DNA from: Pseudomonas orientalis
GTDB lineage: Bacteria > Pseudomonadota > Gammaproteobacteria > Pseudomonadales > Pseudomonadaceae
Assembly (NCBI RefSeq): GCF_001439815.1
Contig: NZ_JYLM01000015.1
Coordinates: forward strand, 1-64,000
Length of the DNA stretch: 64,000 nucleotides
Direction of reading: 5' to 3'
Shown: piece by piece, positions 41,235 to 50,045 of the stretch
Numbering within the stretch: position 1 is the first letter of the stretch
How the letters are laid out: every line of letters begins with the position of its first letter
Made by a program: the position numbers and the translations under genes
The notes under the pieces: generated by a model
What the model was told of the DNA's origin: nothing
What the model saw: the letters and a program-made list of their open reading frames with translations, nothing else
Databases searched by the model: none

Positions 41235-44108
41235 ATGACCTTTGACACTGACCTGTTCGGCCCTTCGGCGGCGCCGGCGCAGGTTATCCGCAAACATTAC
41301 GCCACCCAGATGGCGGTCGAGCGGACACGCCTGCTGTATCAGGGCTCATTGGTGCCGACTCTGTTGATGCTGGTCAATGGCCTGGTCTGCGCCTGGCTGC
41401 TGTGGGACCCCAGCCAATACCTGCTCGACAGCGCCTGGCTGGTCTGGTTGCTGGCGCTGGTGGCGATGCGGATCATCCAGGTGGCGGCCTTTGATTCGGC
41501 CATGCCCAGCCGCCAGGCCCAACCGGTCTGGCGCCGGATGTTCATGCTCGGCTCGGCGGTCAGCGGCCTGACTCTGTCGATTGCCGCCATCGCCCTGGTG
41601 CCCACCGACAACTTCATGCAACAGGCCTGGGTGTTCGGCCTGATCGGCGCGGCAATGTTGTCGGCCAGCGTGGCATACGCCGTCAGCCTCTGGGCCTTTG
41701 TGTCCTTCGCTTTGCCGTGCCTGTTGCCGGTCATCGTGTATCTGTTCTGGAACGGCACCGCGCAGCAACAGGGCTGGGGCGTGCTCGGTGTGATCCTGCT
41801 GGCGTCGTTGAGTGTGGTGGCGTGGCAGGTCAACCGCCTGATCCAGCGCGGGCTGCTGCGCCGCTTCCAGAACCAGGCCTTGATCGAGCATCTGCAGCAG
41901 GCCCGGCAACGCAGCGAGCAGTTGAACCAGGCGCTGATGCGCGAAGTCGAGCAGCGCTGTCAGGTCGAACAGGACTTGCGTGACGCCCAGGTCGGCCTGC
42001 AAGACCGCATGGCGCTGCGCAGCCAGGAATTGGACGCCGCCAGCCTCGCCCTGAATAAAAGCGAGGCGCGCCTGGCCATGGCGCTGCAAGCCAGTGAACT
42101 GGGCCTGTGGGACTGGAATCTGCAGACCGATGAGGTGCACCACACCCAGCTCAAGGAACTGTTCGGCCTGGAACCCGAGTACGTCACCGCGATGCTCAGT
42201 CATCTCAAGCCGCGTCTGCACCCCGACGACCTGCCGCTGCTCAAGCATGCGCTGGTGGAGCACCTCAAAGGTCGCACCGAGGACTATCAGGTGGAGTACC
42301 GGATACGCCATGGCGATGGGCACTGGGTGTGGATCGAGGACCGTGGGCGCGCCGTAGAGCGTTCGCCCGGTGGGCGGGTGATCCGCATGCTCGGCACGCG
42401 CCGCGACATCAGTGCCGGCAAGGCCCTGGAGGAACAGCAACGGCTCGCCTCGACGGTGTTCGAGGCCGCCAGCGAAGGTATCGTGATTCTCGACCCGAAC
42501 TACGTGTTGATCGCGGTCAACCAGGCGTTCAGCCGTGTCACCGGTTTTGACATCGACGACATGCTCGGTCGCAATGTCGTGGAGTTACCCAGCAGTCGCG
42601 ACGCCCGGCGTCACTTTCCGGTGATCCGCCAGGCGCTGCTCAGCCACGGCACCTGGCAGGGTGAACTGGTGGAGACGCGCAAGAACGGCGAGCTGTACCC
42701 GCAGTGGCTGCAACTGAGCGTGGTGCGCGATGCTCGCGGCAATGTCAGTCATATCGTCGGCTTTTTCGCCGATCTGTCCGCGCGGCGCGAATCCGAGGAG
42801 CGCATGCGCTACCTCACCCATTACGATGAGTTGACCGGCCTGGCCAACCGTTCGCTGTTTCGCGAACGACTGCGTGAAGCCCATCAGCGCGTGCGTCAGG
42901 GTGGGCGCAGCCTGGCGCTGCTGCACATCAACCTCGACCGTTTCAAACTGCTCAATGACAGCCTTGGTCATGAAGTGGCCGACCAGCTCTTGCAGAAAAT
43001 GGCGCGGCGGCTGATCAACGCACTGCCGGAAGCCGACACCATCGCGCGCCTGTCCGGTGATGAATTCGCTGTGCTGTTCGATGCCTATGGCAACTTGTCG
43101 AGCCTGGCGCGCGTCGCGACTCGGCTATTGGCAAAGTTGCGCGTGCCGGTGACGGTGGAAGGGCACGAACTGGTGGTCAGCGCCTCCATGGGCGTCAGCT
43201 TGCTGCCGGATAATGCGCGGGAAATTTCTGCGCTGGTCAGCCAGTCGAATATGGCGATGCAGCACGCCAAGCACCTGGGCGGGAATAATTTCCAGTTCTA
43301 CACCGACAGCCTGCAAGCCAGCACCCTGGAGCGCTTGCAACTGGAAAACCATCTGCGCAAGGCCATCGACGAAGGCCAGCTCACGGTGTTCTACCAACCC
43401 AAACTGTGCCTGGCCACCGGTCAGCTCAATGCAGTGGAGGCCCTGGTGCGCTGGGAACATCCGCAGTGGGGCCTGGTGCCGCCGGGGGACTTTATCGGCC
43501 TGGCCGAAGAAACCGGCCTGATCGTGCCGTTGGGTGAATCAGTGCTGCGCCAGGCGTGCTGGCAGGCCTGTGAGTGGCAGCGTCAGGGGCTGGCGCCGAT
43601 TCGCGTGTCGGTGAACCTGTCGGTGCACCAGTTGCGCCAGGGCAAGCTGGTCAGCCTGGTGCGCCAGGTATTGGAGGAGACCGGGCTGGAGCCGCAATAT
43701 CTCGAACTGGAACTGACCGAAAGCCAGCTGCTCGACAGTGTCGAGCACATCATCACCACCTTCCGGCAGTTGCGCGACCTGGGCGTGAAGCTGGCTATCG
43801 ACGATTTTGGCACTGGCTATTCATCGCTCAGCTACCTCAAGCGCATTCCGGTGGACTACGTGAAGATCGACCAGACCTTTATCCGGGGGCTCGGTCAGGC
43901 CCGTGAGGACGCCGCGATTACCCGGGCGATCATTGCCATGGCCCACGGGTTGGCGCTCAAAGTGGTGGCCGAAGGCGTGGAAGATCAGCAGCAGCTGGAT
44001 TTCCTGCGAAGCGAGGGCTGCGACGAGGTGCAGGGCTATCTGATCAGCCGACCGATGCACGCCGAGGGTCTGGCAGATTTGTTACGGAAAAATCCGGAAT
44101 TTCCTTAA
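41235..44108 (+). CDS. Membrane PAS-GGDEF-EAL protein (c-di-GMP turnover)
   Basis: A 957-residue sensor enzyme. Residues 1 to about 200 contain about six membrane helices, followed by a coiled coil (about 215-275), PAS domains (about 280-405 and 410-530), a GGDEF domain with the sequence S-G-D-E-F at 607-611, and an EAL domain with E-A-L at 735-737 plus D-D-F-G-T-G-Y-S-S-L-S-Y-L. The EAL site looks intact, so phosphodiesterase activity is expected; the S in place of the first G leaves cyclase activity open. Start at 41235 is chosen because the frame's upstream 53 codons lack a membrane helix or ribosome binding site. Confidence 0.9.
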   Translation: MTFDTDLFGPSAAPAQVIRKHYATQMAVERTRLLYQGSLVPTLLMLVNGLVCAWLLWDPSQYLLDSAWLVWLLALVAMRIIQVAAFDSAMPSRQAQPVWRRMFMLGSAVSGLTLSIAAIALVPTDNFMQQAWVFGLIGAAMLSASVAYAVSLWAFVSFALPCLLPVIVYLFWNGTAQQQGWGVLGVILLASLSVVAWQVNRLIQRGLLRRFQNQALIEHLQQARQRSEQLNQALMREVEQRCQVEQDLRDAQVGLQDRMALRSQELDAASLALNKSEARLAMALQASELGLWDWNLQTDEVHHTQLKELFGLEPEYVTAMLSHLKPRLHPDDLPLLKHALVEHLKGRTEDYQVEYRIRHGDGHWVWIEDRGRAVERSPGGRVIRMLGTRRDISAGKALEEQQRLASTVFEAASEGIVILDPNYVLIAVNQAFSRVTGFDIDDMLGRNVVELPSSRDARRHFPVIRQALLSHGTWQGELVETRKNGELYPQWLQLSVVRDARGNVSHIVGFFADLSARRESEERMRYLTHYDELTGLANRSLFRERLREAHQRVRQGGRSLALLHINLDRFKLLNDSLGHEVADQLLQKMARRLINALPEADTIARLSGDEFAVLFDAYGNLSSLARVATRLLAKLRVPVTVEGHELVVSASMGVSLLPDNAREISALVSQSNMAMQHAKHLGGNNFQFYTDSLQASTLERLQLENHLRKAIDEGQLTVFYQPKLCLATGQLNAVEALVRWEHPQWGLVPPGDFIGLAEETGLIVPLGESVLRQACWQACEWQRQGLAPIRVSVNLSVHQLRQGKLVSLVRQVLEETGLEPQYLELELTESQLLDSVEHIITTFRQLRDLGVKLAIDDFGTGYSSLSYLKRIPVDYVKIDQTFIRGLGQAREDAAITRAIIAMAHGLALKVVAEGVEDQQQLDFLRSEGCDEVQGYLISRPMHAEGLADLLRKNPEFP

Positions 44109-44208
44109 CGACGCGGGGGCAGCCCCTGTGGCTACAAAGCCTCCACCCTTAATTTCAGTGGGGGACGGGGCGATTTAGTGCTGCATCAGGCGGGCAAAAC
44201 GGCAATTC

Positions 44209-44225
44209 TTGTAGTATAACTACAA
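44209..44225. promoter_or_regulatory. HexR-type operator
   Basis: TTGTAGT-ATA-ACTACAA: 7-bp perfect arms containing the known HexR core TTGT-N7/8-ACAA, 45 bases upstream of the RpiR-family gene. Autoregulation is the simple reading. Confidence 0.8.
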
Positions 44226-44270
44226 GCTTGCTACATCCCTGGCGTCTGCCAATAACAAGAGTCCTGCCCT

Positions 44271-45137
44271 TTGAACCTGTTGCAACATATCGCCCAGTCG
44301 CGCCACCTGTTACGCAAATCGGAACTCAAGGTTGCCGATCACGTGCTGCTTGACCCTGCGGCCGTGATGCACAGTTCCATGGCTGACCTGGCCCACAGCG
44401 TGGGCATCAGTGAGCCGACCATCGTGCGCTTCTGCCGCGCCATCGGTTGCTCGGGGTTCCAGGACTTGAAACTCAAGTTGGCGCAAAGCCTGGCCGCCGG
44501 GGCGAGCTTCGGCCAGTTTGCGATCCATGAAGACGACTCGGTCGCCGACTACAGCCTGAAAATCTTCGACACCACCTTGCACACCCTGATGGAAGTGCGC
44601 GAGAAGCTGGACCCGGTGGCGCTGCAAAAGGCCGTGACCGCCATGTCCCAGGCCCAGCGCGTGGAGTTCTATGGCTTTGGTGCCTCCGGCGCGGTGGCGG
44701 CCGACGCCCAGCATAAATTCTTCCGCCTGCTGCTCACAGCGGCGGCCTACAGCGACCCGCACATGCAGGCAATGTCGGCGGTGACCTTGAAGCCCACCGA
44801 CGTGGCTATCTGTATTTCCCAGTCCGGTCGCTCCAAAGACCTGCTCATCACGGCCAACCTGGTGCGTGAAAGCGGCGCTTCGCTGATCACCCTGTGCCCG
44901 AGCCAGACGCCGCTGGCCGAATTGTCCACGGTGAACCTGGCGATCGACGTGCATGAAGACACCGAGATCTACACGCCGCTGACCTCGCGCATCGCTCACC
45001 TGGTGGTGATCGATGTATTGGCGATGGGCGTCGCCATGGCCCGCGGACCGAGCCTGGTCAACCACCTCAAGAGCGTGAAGCGCAGTTTGCGCAGCCTGCG
45101 GTTGTCGCCCAAGTCCGTCAAAGCCCTCGACGACTGA
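44271..45137 (+). CDS. HexR-like transcriptional regulator (MurR/RpiR family)
   Basis: A 288-residue regulator: N-terminal winged helix (residues 1-75, S-V-G-I-S-E-P-T-I-V-R-F-C-R-A-I-G) and a C-terminal SIS sugar-phosphate domain (G-F-G-A-S-G, S-Q-S-G-R-S). HexR binds KDPG and controls glucose catabolism genes (zwf, edd, gap). The start is TTG at 44271. In P. aeruginosa and P. putida the equivalent gene lies next to a second zwf copy (from memory); here no glucose-6-phosphate dehydrogenase gene lies between this regulator and the c-di-GMP gene. Confidence 0.88.
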   Translation: MNLLQHIAQSRHLLRKSELKVADHVLLDPAAVMHSSMADLAHSVGISEPTIVRFCRAIGCSGFQDLKLKLAQSLAAGASFGQFAIHEDDSVADYSLKIFDTTLHTLMEVREKLDPVALQKAVTAMSQAQRVEFYGFGASGAVAADAQHKFFRLLLTAAAYSDPHMQAMSAVTLKPTDVAICISQSGRSKDLLITANLVRESGASLITLCPSQTPLAELSTVNLAIDVHEDTEIYTPLTSRIAHLVVIDVLAMGVAMARGPSLVNHLKSVKRSLRSLRLSPKSVKALDD

Positions 45138-45160
45138 TTCAAGGCCATACTCGGCCGAAA

Positions 45161-45318
45161 TGTGGGAGGTGGCTTGCCCTAATGCCAGCCTGTAGGAGCG
45201 AGCTTGCTCGCGAAAAACGTCAACGATAACGCGTGCTTTCTGAATGAACGCGGTGCCTGTGAGTTTTCGCGAGCAAGCTCGCTCCTACAGAGGGCACTAG
45301 GGCAAGCCCCCTCCCACA
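45161..45318. repeat. Nested REP: type 1 REPIN inside a type 2 pair
   Basis: Type 2 left half TGTGGGAGGTGGCTTGCCCT (45161-45180), then a complete type 1 REPIN (45191-45290), then type 2 right half CTAGGGCAAGCCCCCTCCCA (from 45297 to 45318). The type 2 halves are inverted to each other across the REPIN, suggesting that the type 1 element inserted into an older type 2 pair. Confidence 0.8.
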
Positions 45319-45420
45319 TTTGCATCCGTTGTGTGTCCAGAATCTTCACCGGGTTGTCATAGTCGTGTCATCCCCGGTGCCCATCCTGTACTCCCCGTAC
45401 TCGCATTGGGAGACTCCAAA

Positions 45421-45618
45421 ATGGCCCGGACCTACGAAGACAGCAACAGCACCGTCAAGACCCGTCGTCAGCAGGAAGACCAGCGCCGCATGGCGTTCCG
45501 TCGCGCAATCGAAGACCGCTGCGACCAGCGCCAGCTGCAGCAGAGCATCAGTGACTACCCGGAACTGCATTGGCAGGCGTCCTTGGCTGCCCAGCGAAGC
45601 GCTCAGCCAGCGCGCTGA
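45421..45618 (+). CDS. Short basic conserved Pseudomonas protein
   Basis: A 65-residue protein rich in Arg, Gln and Glu, with K-T-R-R-Q-Q-E-D-Q-R-R-M-A-F-R-R-A-I-E in the middle. This resembles a short Pseudomonas family (PA3496-like, sometimes called putative envelope integrity protein; recalled, not searched). No membrane helix or signal peptide. The ATG at 45421 is preferred over 45331. Its last 71 bases overlap the 3' end of pycR on the other strand, so either end may be slightly different. Confidence 0.6.
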   Translation: MARTYEDSNSTVKTRRQQEDQRRMAFRRAIEDRCDQRQLQQSISDYPELHWQASLAAQRSAQPAR

Positions 45619-46522
45619 TCTGCACCCGCTCGCTGCGGATAAAGCCCAGGAACGCATGGGCCACCGGTGACAGCCGCTTGGCTTTGGCTTGCACCAGGCA
45701 CCAACTGCGGTACAGCGGCAGTTCTTCCACCGCCAGCTCCTTGAGCCCGCCGGTGGCCAGTTCCAGGTTCAAGGCGTGGCGCGTCAGCAGGGCCACGCCC
45801 AATCCTGCGACCACGCACTCTCGCTGCGCCTCGGCCGAGGCCACTTCCACGGTCTGGGTGAAGTGCACGCGTTTTTCCTTGAAGTATTCTTCGCACGCCA
45901 GCCGCGTGCCGGAACCCGGTTCGCGGATGAGCAGCGTGTAAGGCTCAAGGTCTTGCAGGCGCAGCGGCCCCTGCAGGCTCAATGGATGATCCGGCAGCGC
46001 CACGGCGACGATCGGGTTATTCAGGAACGGCAGGAACTCCAGGCCCATGTCCTGGGGCACCATGGACATGATCACCAGGTCGTCGCGGTTGTCCGAAAGC
46101 CGGCGGATCACCTGGGCGCGATTGACCACGGTGAGGTGCAACTGCACTTCCGGATGCTGGCGCTTGAAGGCGGCAAACAGGTGCGGCACGAAGTACTTGG
46201 CGCTGGATTCAATCGCCAGTTTCAACTGGCCTTGAAGCGAGCCCTGCATGTCCGAGAGCTGCATATCGAGGTTTTCCAGGCGCCCGAAAATATCCCGACT
46301 GGCCCGTTGCAGGGCCTCGGCGGCCTCGGTCATGTAGAGCTTTTTGCCGACATAGTCGAACAGCGGCTGGCCGATCAGTTCTTCGAGCTGGCGAATTTGC
46401 AGGCTGACGGCCGGTTGTGTGAGGGACATTTCCTCGGCGGCACGGCTGTAAGAGCGTAGATCGCACACCTCATGAAAAATCTGAAGTTGCCGCAATGTGA
46501 GTCTCATCAATGACTTACGCAT
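45548..46522 (-). CDS. pycR: LysR-family regulator of pyruvate carboxylase
   Basis: A 324-residue LysR regulator: N-terminal helix-turn-helix (L-R-Q-L-Q-I-F-H-E-V-C-D, S-L-T-Q-P-A-V-S-L-Q-I-R-Q-L-E) and a substrate-binding domain from about residue 95. Sequence and position match PycR (PA5437) of P. aeruginosa, divergent from pycA-pycB. The start could also be the ATG at 46507. A 7-bp-armed palindrome lies in the promoter gap. Confidence 0.9.
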   Translation of the reverse strand: MRKSLMRLTLRQLQIFHEVCDLRSYSRAAEEMSLTQPAVSLQIRQLEELIGQPLFDYVGKKLYMTEAAEALQRASRDIFGRLENLDMQLSDMQGSLQGQLKLAIESSAKYFVPHLFAAFKRQHPEVQLHLTVVNRAQVIRRLSDNRDDLVIMSMVPQDMGLEFLPFLNNPIVAVALPDHPLSLQGPLRLQDLEPYTLLIREPGSGTRLACEEYFKEKRVHFTQTVEVASAEAQRECVVAGLGVALLTRHALNLELATGGLKELAVEELPLYRSWCLVQAKAKRLSPVAHAFLGFIRSERVQISALAERFAGQPRTPANAVPGSH

Positions 46523-46557
46523 TATCTAGCCCCTCTCAGCCCCGTCATGCCGACAAC

Positions 46558-46575
46558 TATAAGTCTTTACTTATA
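46558..46575. promoter_or_regulatory. Palindrome in the pycR-pycA intergenic region
   Basis: TATAAGT-CTTT-ACTTATA: 7-bp perfect arms, 36 bases from the pycR start and 142 from pycA. It contains the T-N11-A-type symmetry that LysR regulators recognise. A PycR operator is a reasonable guess. Confidence 0.55.
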
Positions 46576-46716
46576 CACAACCCAATAATTATTGATTTTT
46601 GTTAATCCCTCGGGGCGCTTAGTGTGTGTCTCGCGACTGTCATGAAACATTTGGTCACGCGCTGACCCGGCTACTAAAGGTCAAAGACGCAGCAATCGGC
46701 TCAAGGGAATTTCCAA

Positions 46717-48132
46717 GTGATAAAAAAGATCCTGATCGCCAACCGTGGTGAAATTGCCGTACGAATCGTGCGTGCCTGCGCCGAGATGGGCATTCGCTCG
46801 GTCGCGGTTTATTCGGACGCCGACCGCCACGCGTTGCACGTCAAGCGTGCCGACGAAGCCCACAGCATCGGTGCCGAGCCCCTGGCCGGCTACCTGAACC
46901 CGCGCAAGCTGGTGAACCTGGCGGTGGAGACCGGCTGCGATGCGCTGCACCCCGGCTATGGCTTCCTGTCGGAAAACGCCGAATTGGCGGACATCTGCGC
47001 CGAACGCGGGATCAAGTTCATAGGCCCTTCGGCCGAAGTGATCCGCCGCATGGGCGACAAGACCGAAGCGCGCCGCAGCATGATCAAGGCCGGTGTGCCG
47101 GTCACGCCGGGCACCGAAGGTAACGTCGCCGACATCGCCGAAGCCCTGACCGAAGGCGACCGCATAGGTTACCCGGTGATGCTCAAGGCCACTTCCGGTG
47201 GTGGCGGTCGCGGTATCCGCCGTTGCAACAGCCGCGAAGAACTTGAACAAGCCTTCCCCCGCGTGATCTCCGAAGCCACCAAGGCGTTCGGTTCGGCGGA
47301 GGTGTTCCTGGAAAAATGCATCGTCAATCCCAAGCACATCGAAGCGCAGATCCTCGGTGACAGCTTTGGCAATGTGGTGCATCTATTCGAGCGCGATTGT
47401 TCGATCCAGCGTCGCAACCAGAAGCTGATCGAAATCGCCCCCAGCCCCCAGCTGACCCCTGAACAGCGCGCCTACATCGGCGACCTGTCGGTGCGCGCGG
47501 CCAAGGCTGTGGGCTACGAGAACGCCGGCACCGTGGAGTTTCTGCTCGCCGAGGGCGAGGTGTACTTCATGGAGATGAACACCCGAGTGCAGGTGGAACA
47601 CACCATCACTGAAGAAATCACCGGGATCGACATTGTCCGCGAGCAGATCCGCATTGCTTCGGGCCTGCCGCTGTCGGTCAAGCAGGAAGACATCCAGCAC
47701 CGTGGTTTTGCGTTGCAATTTCGCATCAACGCCGAAGACCCGAAGAACAACTTCCTCCCAAGCTTCGGCAAGATCACCCGTTACTACGCGCCCGGCGGCC
47801 CCGGCGTGCGTACCGACACGGCGATCTACACCGGCTACACCATCCCACCGTTCTACGACTCCATGTGCTTGAAACTGGTGGTGTGGGCGCTGACCTGGGA
47901 AGAAGCCATGGACCGCGGCCTGCGCGCCCTGGACGACATGCGCCTGCAAGGCGTGAAGACCACCGCCGCTTATTACCAGGAAATCCTGCGCAACCCGGAA
48001 TTTCGCAGCGGCCAATTTAATACAAGCTTCGTGGAAAGCCACCCTGAGCTGACCAACTACTCGATCAAGCGCAAACCCGAAGAGCTGGCCCTGGCCATCG
48101 CCGCCGCCATCGCCGCCCACGCAGGCCTGTGA
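46717..48132 (+). CDS. pycA: Pyruvate carboxylase subunit A (biotin carboxylase)
   Basis: A 471-residue ATP-grasp biotin carboxylase, starting at GTG 46717 with AAGGGAA upstream. Landmarks: I-A-N-R-G-E-I-A-V-R, H-P-G-Y-G-F-L-S-E-N, K-A-T-S-G-G-G-G-R-G-I-R, E-M-N-T-R-V-Q-V-E-H. It carboxylates the biotin on subunit B. Often annotated accC, but the partner directly downstream is the carboxyltransferase of pyruvate carboxylase, so oxaloacetate formation is the role. Confidence 0.93.
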   Translation: MIKKILIANRGEIAVRIVRACAEMGIRSVAVYSDADRHALHVKRADEAHSIGAEPLAGYLNPRKLVNLAVETGCDALHPGYGFLSENAELADICAERGIKFIGPSAEVIRRMGDKTEARRSMIKAGVPVTPGTEGNVADIAEALTEGDRIGYPVMLKATSGGGGRGIRRCNSREELEQAFPRVISEATKAFGSAEVFLEKCIVNPKHIEAQILGDSFGNVVHLFERDCSIQRRNQKLIEIAPSPQLTPEQRAYIGDLSVRAAKAVGYENAGTVEFLLAEGEVYFMEMNTRVQVEHTITEEITGIDIVREQIRIASGLPLSVKQEDIQHRGFALQFRINAEDPKNNFLPSFGKITRYYAPGGPGVRTDTAIYTGYTIPPFYDSMCLKLVVWALTWEEAMDRGLRALDDMRLQGVKTTAAYYQEILRNPEFRSGQFNTSFVESHPELTNYSIKRKPEELALAIAAAIAAHAGL

Positions 48133-48143
48133 GGAATACAACA

Positions 48144-49952
48144 ATGTCCAAGAAAATATTCGTAACCGACACCATCCTGCGCGACGCTCACCAATCGCTG
48201 CTGGCGACCCGCATGCGCACCGACGACATGCTGCCGATCTGCGACAAGCTCGACAAAGTCGGCTACTGGTCCCTGGAAGTCTGGGGCGGCGCGACATTCG
48301 ACGCTTGCGTACGTTTTTTGAAAGAAGACCCATGGGAGCGTCTGCGCCAACTGCGCGCCGCATTGCCCAACACGCGCCTGCAAATGCTGCTGCGCGGCCA
48401 GAACCTGCTGGGCTACCGCCATTACAGCGACGATGTGGTCAAAGCCTTCGTCGCCAAGGCCGCGGTCAACGGTATCGATGTGTTCCGCATCTTCGACGCG
48501 ATGAACGACGTGCGTAACCTGCGCGTGGCCATTGAAGCGGTCAAGGCCGCCGGCAAACACGCCCAAGGCACCATCGCCTACACCACCAGCCCGGTGCACA
48601 CCGTCGATGCATTCGTGGCCCAGGCCAAGCAGTTGGAGTCCATGGGTTGCGACTCCATCGCGATCAAGGACATGGCCGGCCTGCTGACGCCATACGCCAC
48701 CGGCGAGCTGGTCAAGGCGCTCAAAGCCGAGCAGAACCTGCCAATCTTTATCCACTCCCACGACACTGCGGGCCTGGCTGCGATGTGCCAACTCAAGGCC
48801 ATCGAAAACGGTGCCGACCATATCGACACCGCCATCTCCAGCTTCGCCTGGGGCACCAGCCACCCGGGTACCGAGTCGATGGTCGCCGCCCTTAAAGGCA
48901 GCGAGTTCGACACCGGCCTCGACTTGGAACTGCTGCAGGAAATCGGCCTTTATTTCTACGCCGTGCGCAAGAAGTACCACCAGTTCGAAAGCGAATTCAC
49001 CGCTGTCGACACCCGTGTGCAAGTCAACCAGGTGCCGGGCGGGATGATTTCCAACCTGGCCAACCAGTTGAAAGAGCAGGGCGCCCTGAACCGCATGAGC
49101 GAAGTGCTGGCCGAAATCCCGCGCGTGCGTGAAGACCTCGGCTTCCCGCCGCTGGTCACTCCGACTTCCCAGATCGTCGGTACCCAGGCGTTCTTCAACG
49201 TGCTGGCCGGTGAGCGCTACAAGACCATCACCAACGAAGTGAAACTCTACCTGCAAGGCGGCTACGGCAAGGCGCCAGGCACCGTGAACGAGAAGCTGCG
49301 CCGCCAGGCCATCGGCAGTGAAGAGGTGATCGATGTTCGCCCGGCCGACCTGCTCAAGCCGGAAATGACCAAGCTGCGCGGTGAAATCGGCGCGCTGGCC
49401 AAGTCCGAAGAAGACGTGCTGACCTACGCCATGTTCCCGGACATCGGGCGCAAGTTCCTCGAAGAACGCGACGCAGGCACCCTGGCCCCTGAAGTGCTGC
49501 TGCCGATTCCGGAAGCGGGCGGTGTGGCCCGCGCCGGTGGCGAAGGCGTGCCGACCGAGTTCGTCATCGACGTGCACGGCGAAAGCTACCGTGTGGACAT
49601 CACCGGTGTCGGCGTGAAGGCCGAAGGCAAGCGTCACTTCTACCTGTCCATCGACGGCATGCCGGAAGAAGTGGTGTTCGAACCGCTCAACGAATTTGTC
49701 AGCAGCGGCGGCAGCAAGCGCAAGCACGCTACCGAACCGGGCCATGTCAGCACGGCAATGCCGGGCAATATCGTCGATGTGCTGGTCAAGGAAGGCGACG
49801 TGGTCAAGGCCGGCCAGGCCGTGCTGATCACCGAAGCCATGAAGATGGAAACCGAAGTCCAGGCAGCCATTGCCGGCAAGGTGACCGTCGTTCATGTGGC
49901 CAAGGGCGACCGGGTCAACCCGGGTGAAATCCTGATTGAGATCGAAGGCTGA
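48144..49952 (+). CDS. pycB: Pyruvate carboxylase subunit B (carboxyltransferase plus biotin carrier)
   Basis: A 602-residue protein, also annotated oadA. N-terminal HMGL-like carboxyltransferase barrel (T-D-T-I-L-R-D-A-H-Q-S-L, D-A-M-N-D-V-R-N, conserved metal-site H-S-H-D), middle PYC_OADA domain, and C-terminal biotinyl domain with E-A-M-K-M-E-T-E (biotin lysine K567). The ATG at 48144 has GAGGA upstream; the frame opens at 48129. No sodium-pump subunits are nearby, which supports anaplerotic pyruvate carboxylase rather than oxaloacetate decarboxylase. Confidence 0.93.
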   Translation: MSKKIFVTDTILRDAHQSLLATRMRTDDMLPICDKLDKVGYWSLEVWGGATFDACVRFLKEDPWERLRQLRAALPNTRLQMLLRGQNLLGYRHYSDDVVKAFVAKAAVNGIDVFRIFDAMNDVRNLRVAIEAVKAAGKHAQGTIAYTTSPVHTVDAFVAQAKQLESMGCDSIAIKDMAGLLTPYATGELVKALKAEQNLPIFIHSHDTAGLAAMCQLKAIENGADHIDTAISSFAWGTSHPGTESMVAALKGSEFDTGLDLELLQEIGLYFYAVRKKYHQFESEFTAVDTRVQVNQVPGGMISNLANQLKEQGALNRMSEVLAEIPRVREDLGFPPLVTPTSQIVGTQAFFNVLAGERYKTITNEVKLYLQGGYGKAPGTVNEKLRRQAIGSEEVIDVRPADLLKPEMTKLRGEIGALAKSEEDVLTYAMFPDIGRKFLEERDAGTLAPEVLLPIPEAGGVARAGGEGVPTEFVIDVHGESYRVDITGVGVKAEGKRHFYLSIDGMPEEVVFEPLNEFVSSGGSKRKHATEPGHVSTAMPGNIVDVLVKEGDVVKAGQAVLITEAMKMETEVQAAIAGKVTVVHVAKGDRVNPGEILIEIEG

Positions 49953-49983
49953 ATCCAGCCTTCGACATTACCGCTTAATCCTC

Positions 49984-50010
49984 GGGGGGGCAGGTGCCCT
50001 CCTTTTTTTT
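49984..50010 (+). terminator. Rho-independent terminator after pycB
   Basis: GGGGGGC-AGGT-GCCCTCC (one G-T pair) followed by eight T, 31 bases after the pycB stop. Confidence 0.85.
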
Positions 50011-50045
50011 GCCTGAAATCCAGGCGATGGATCGCGGCTCTCAGA

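Noticed and set aside
48057..49895. 612-codon minus-strand frame across pycB
   Set aside because: Antisense to the pyruvate carboxylase B gene, whose domains and biotin motif are certain; the shadow is His- and Asp-rich low-complexity sequence.
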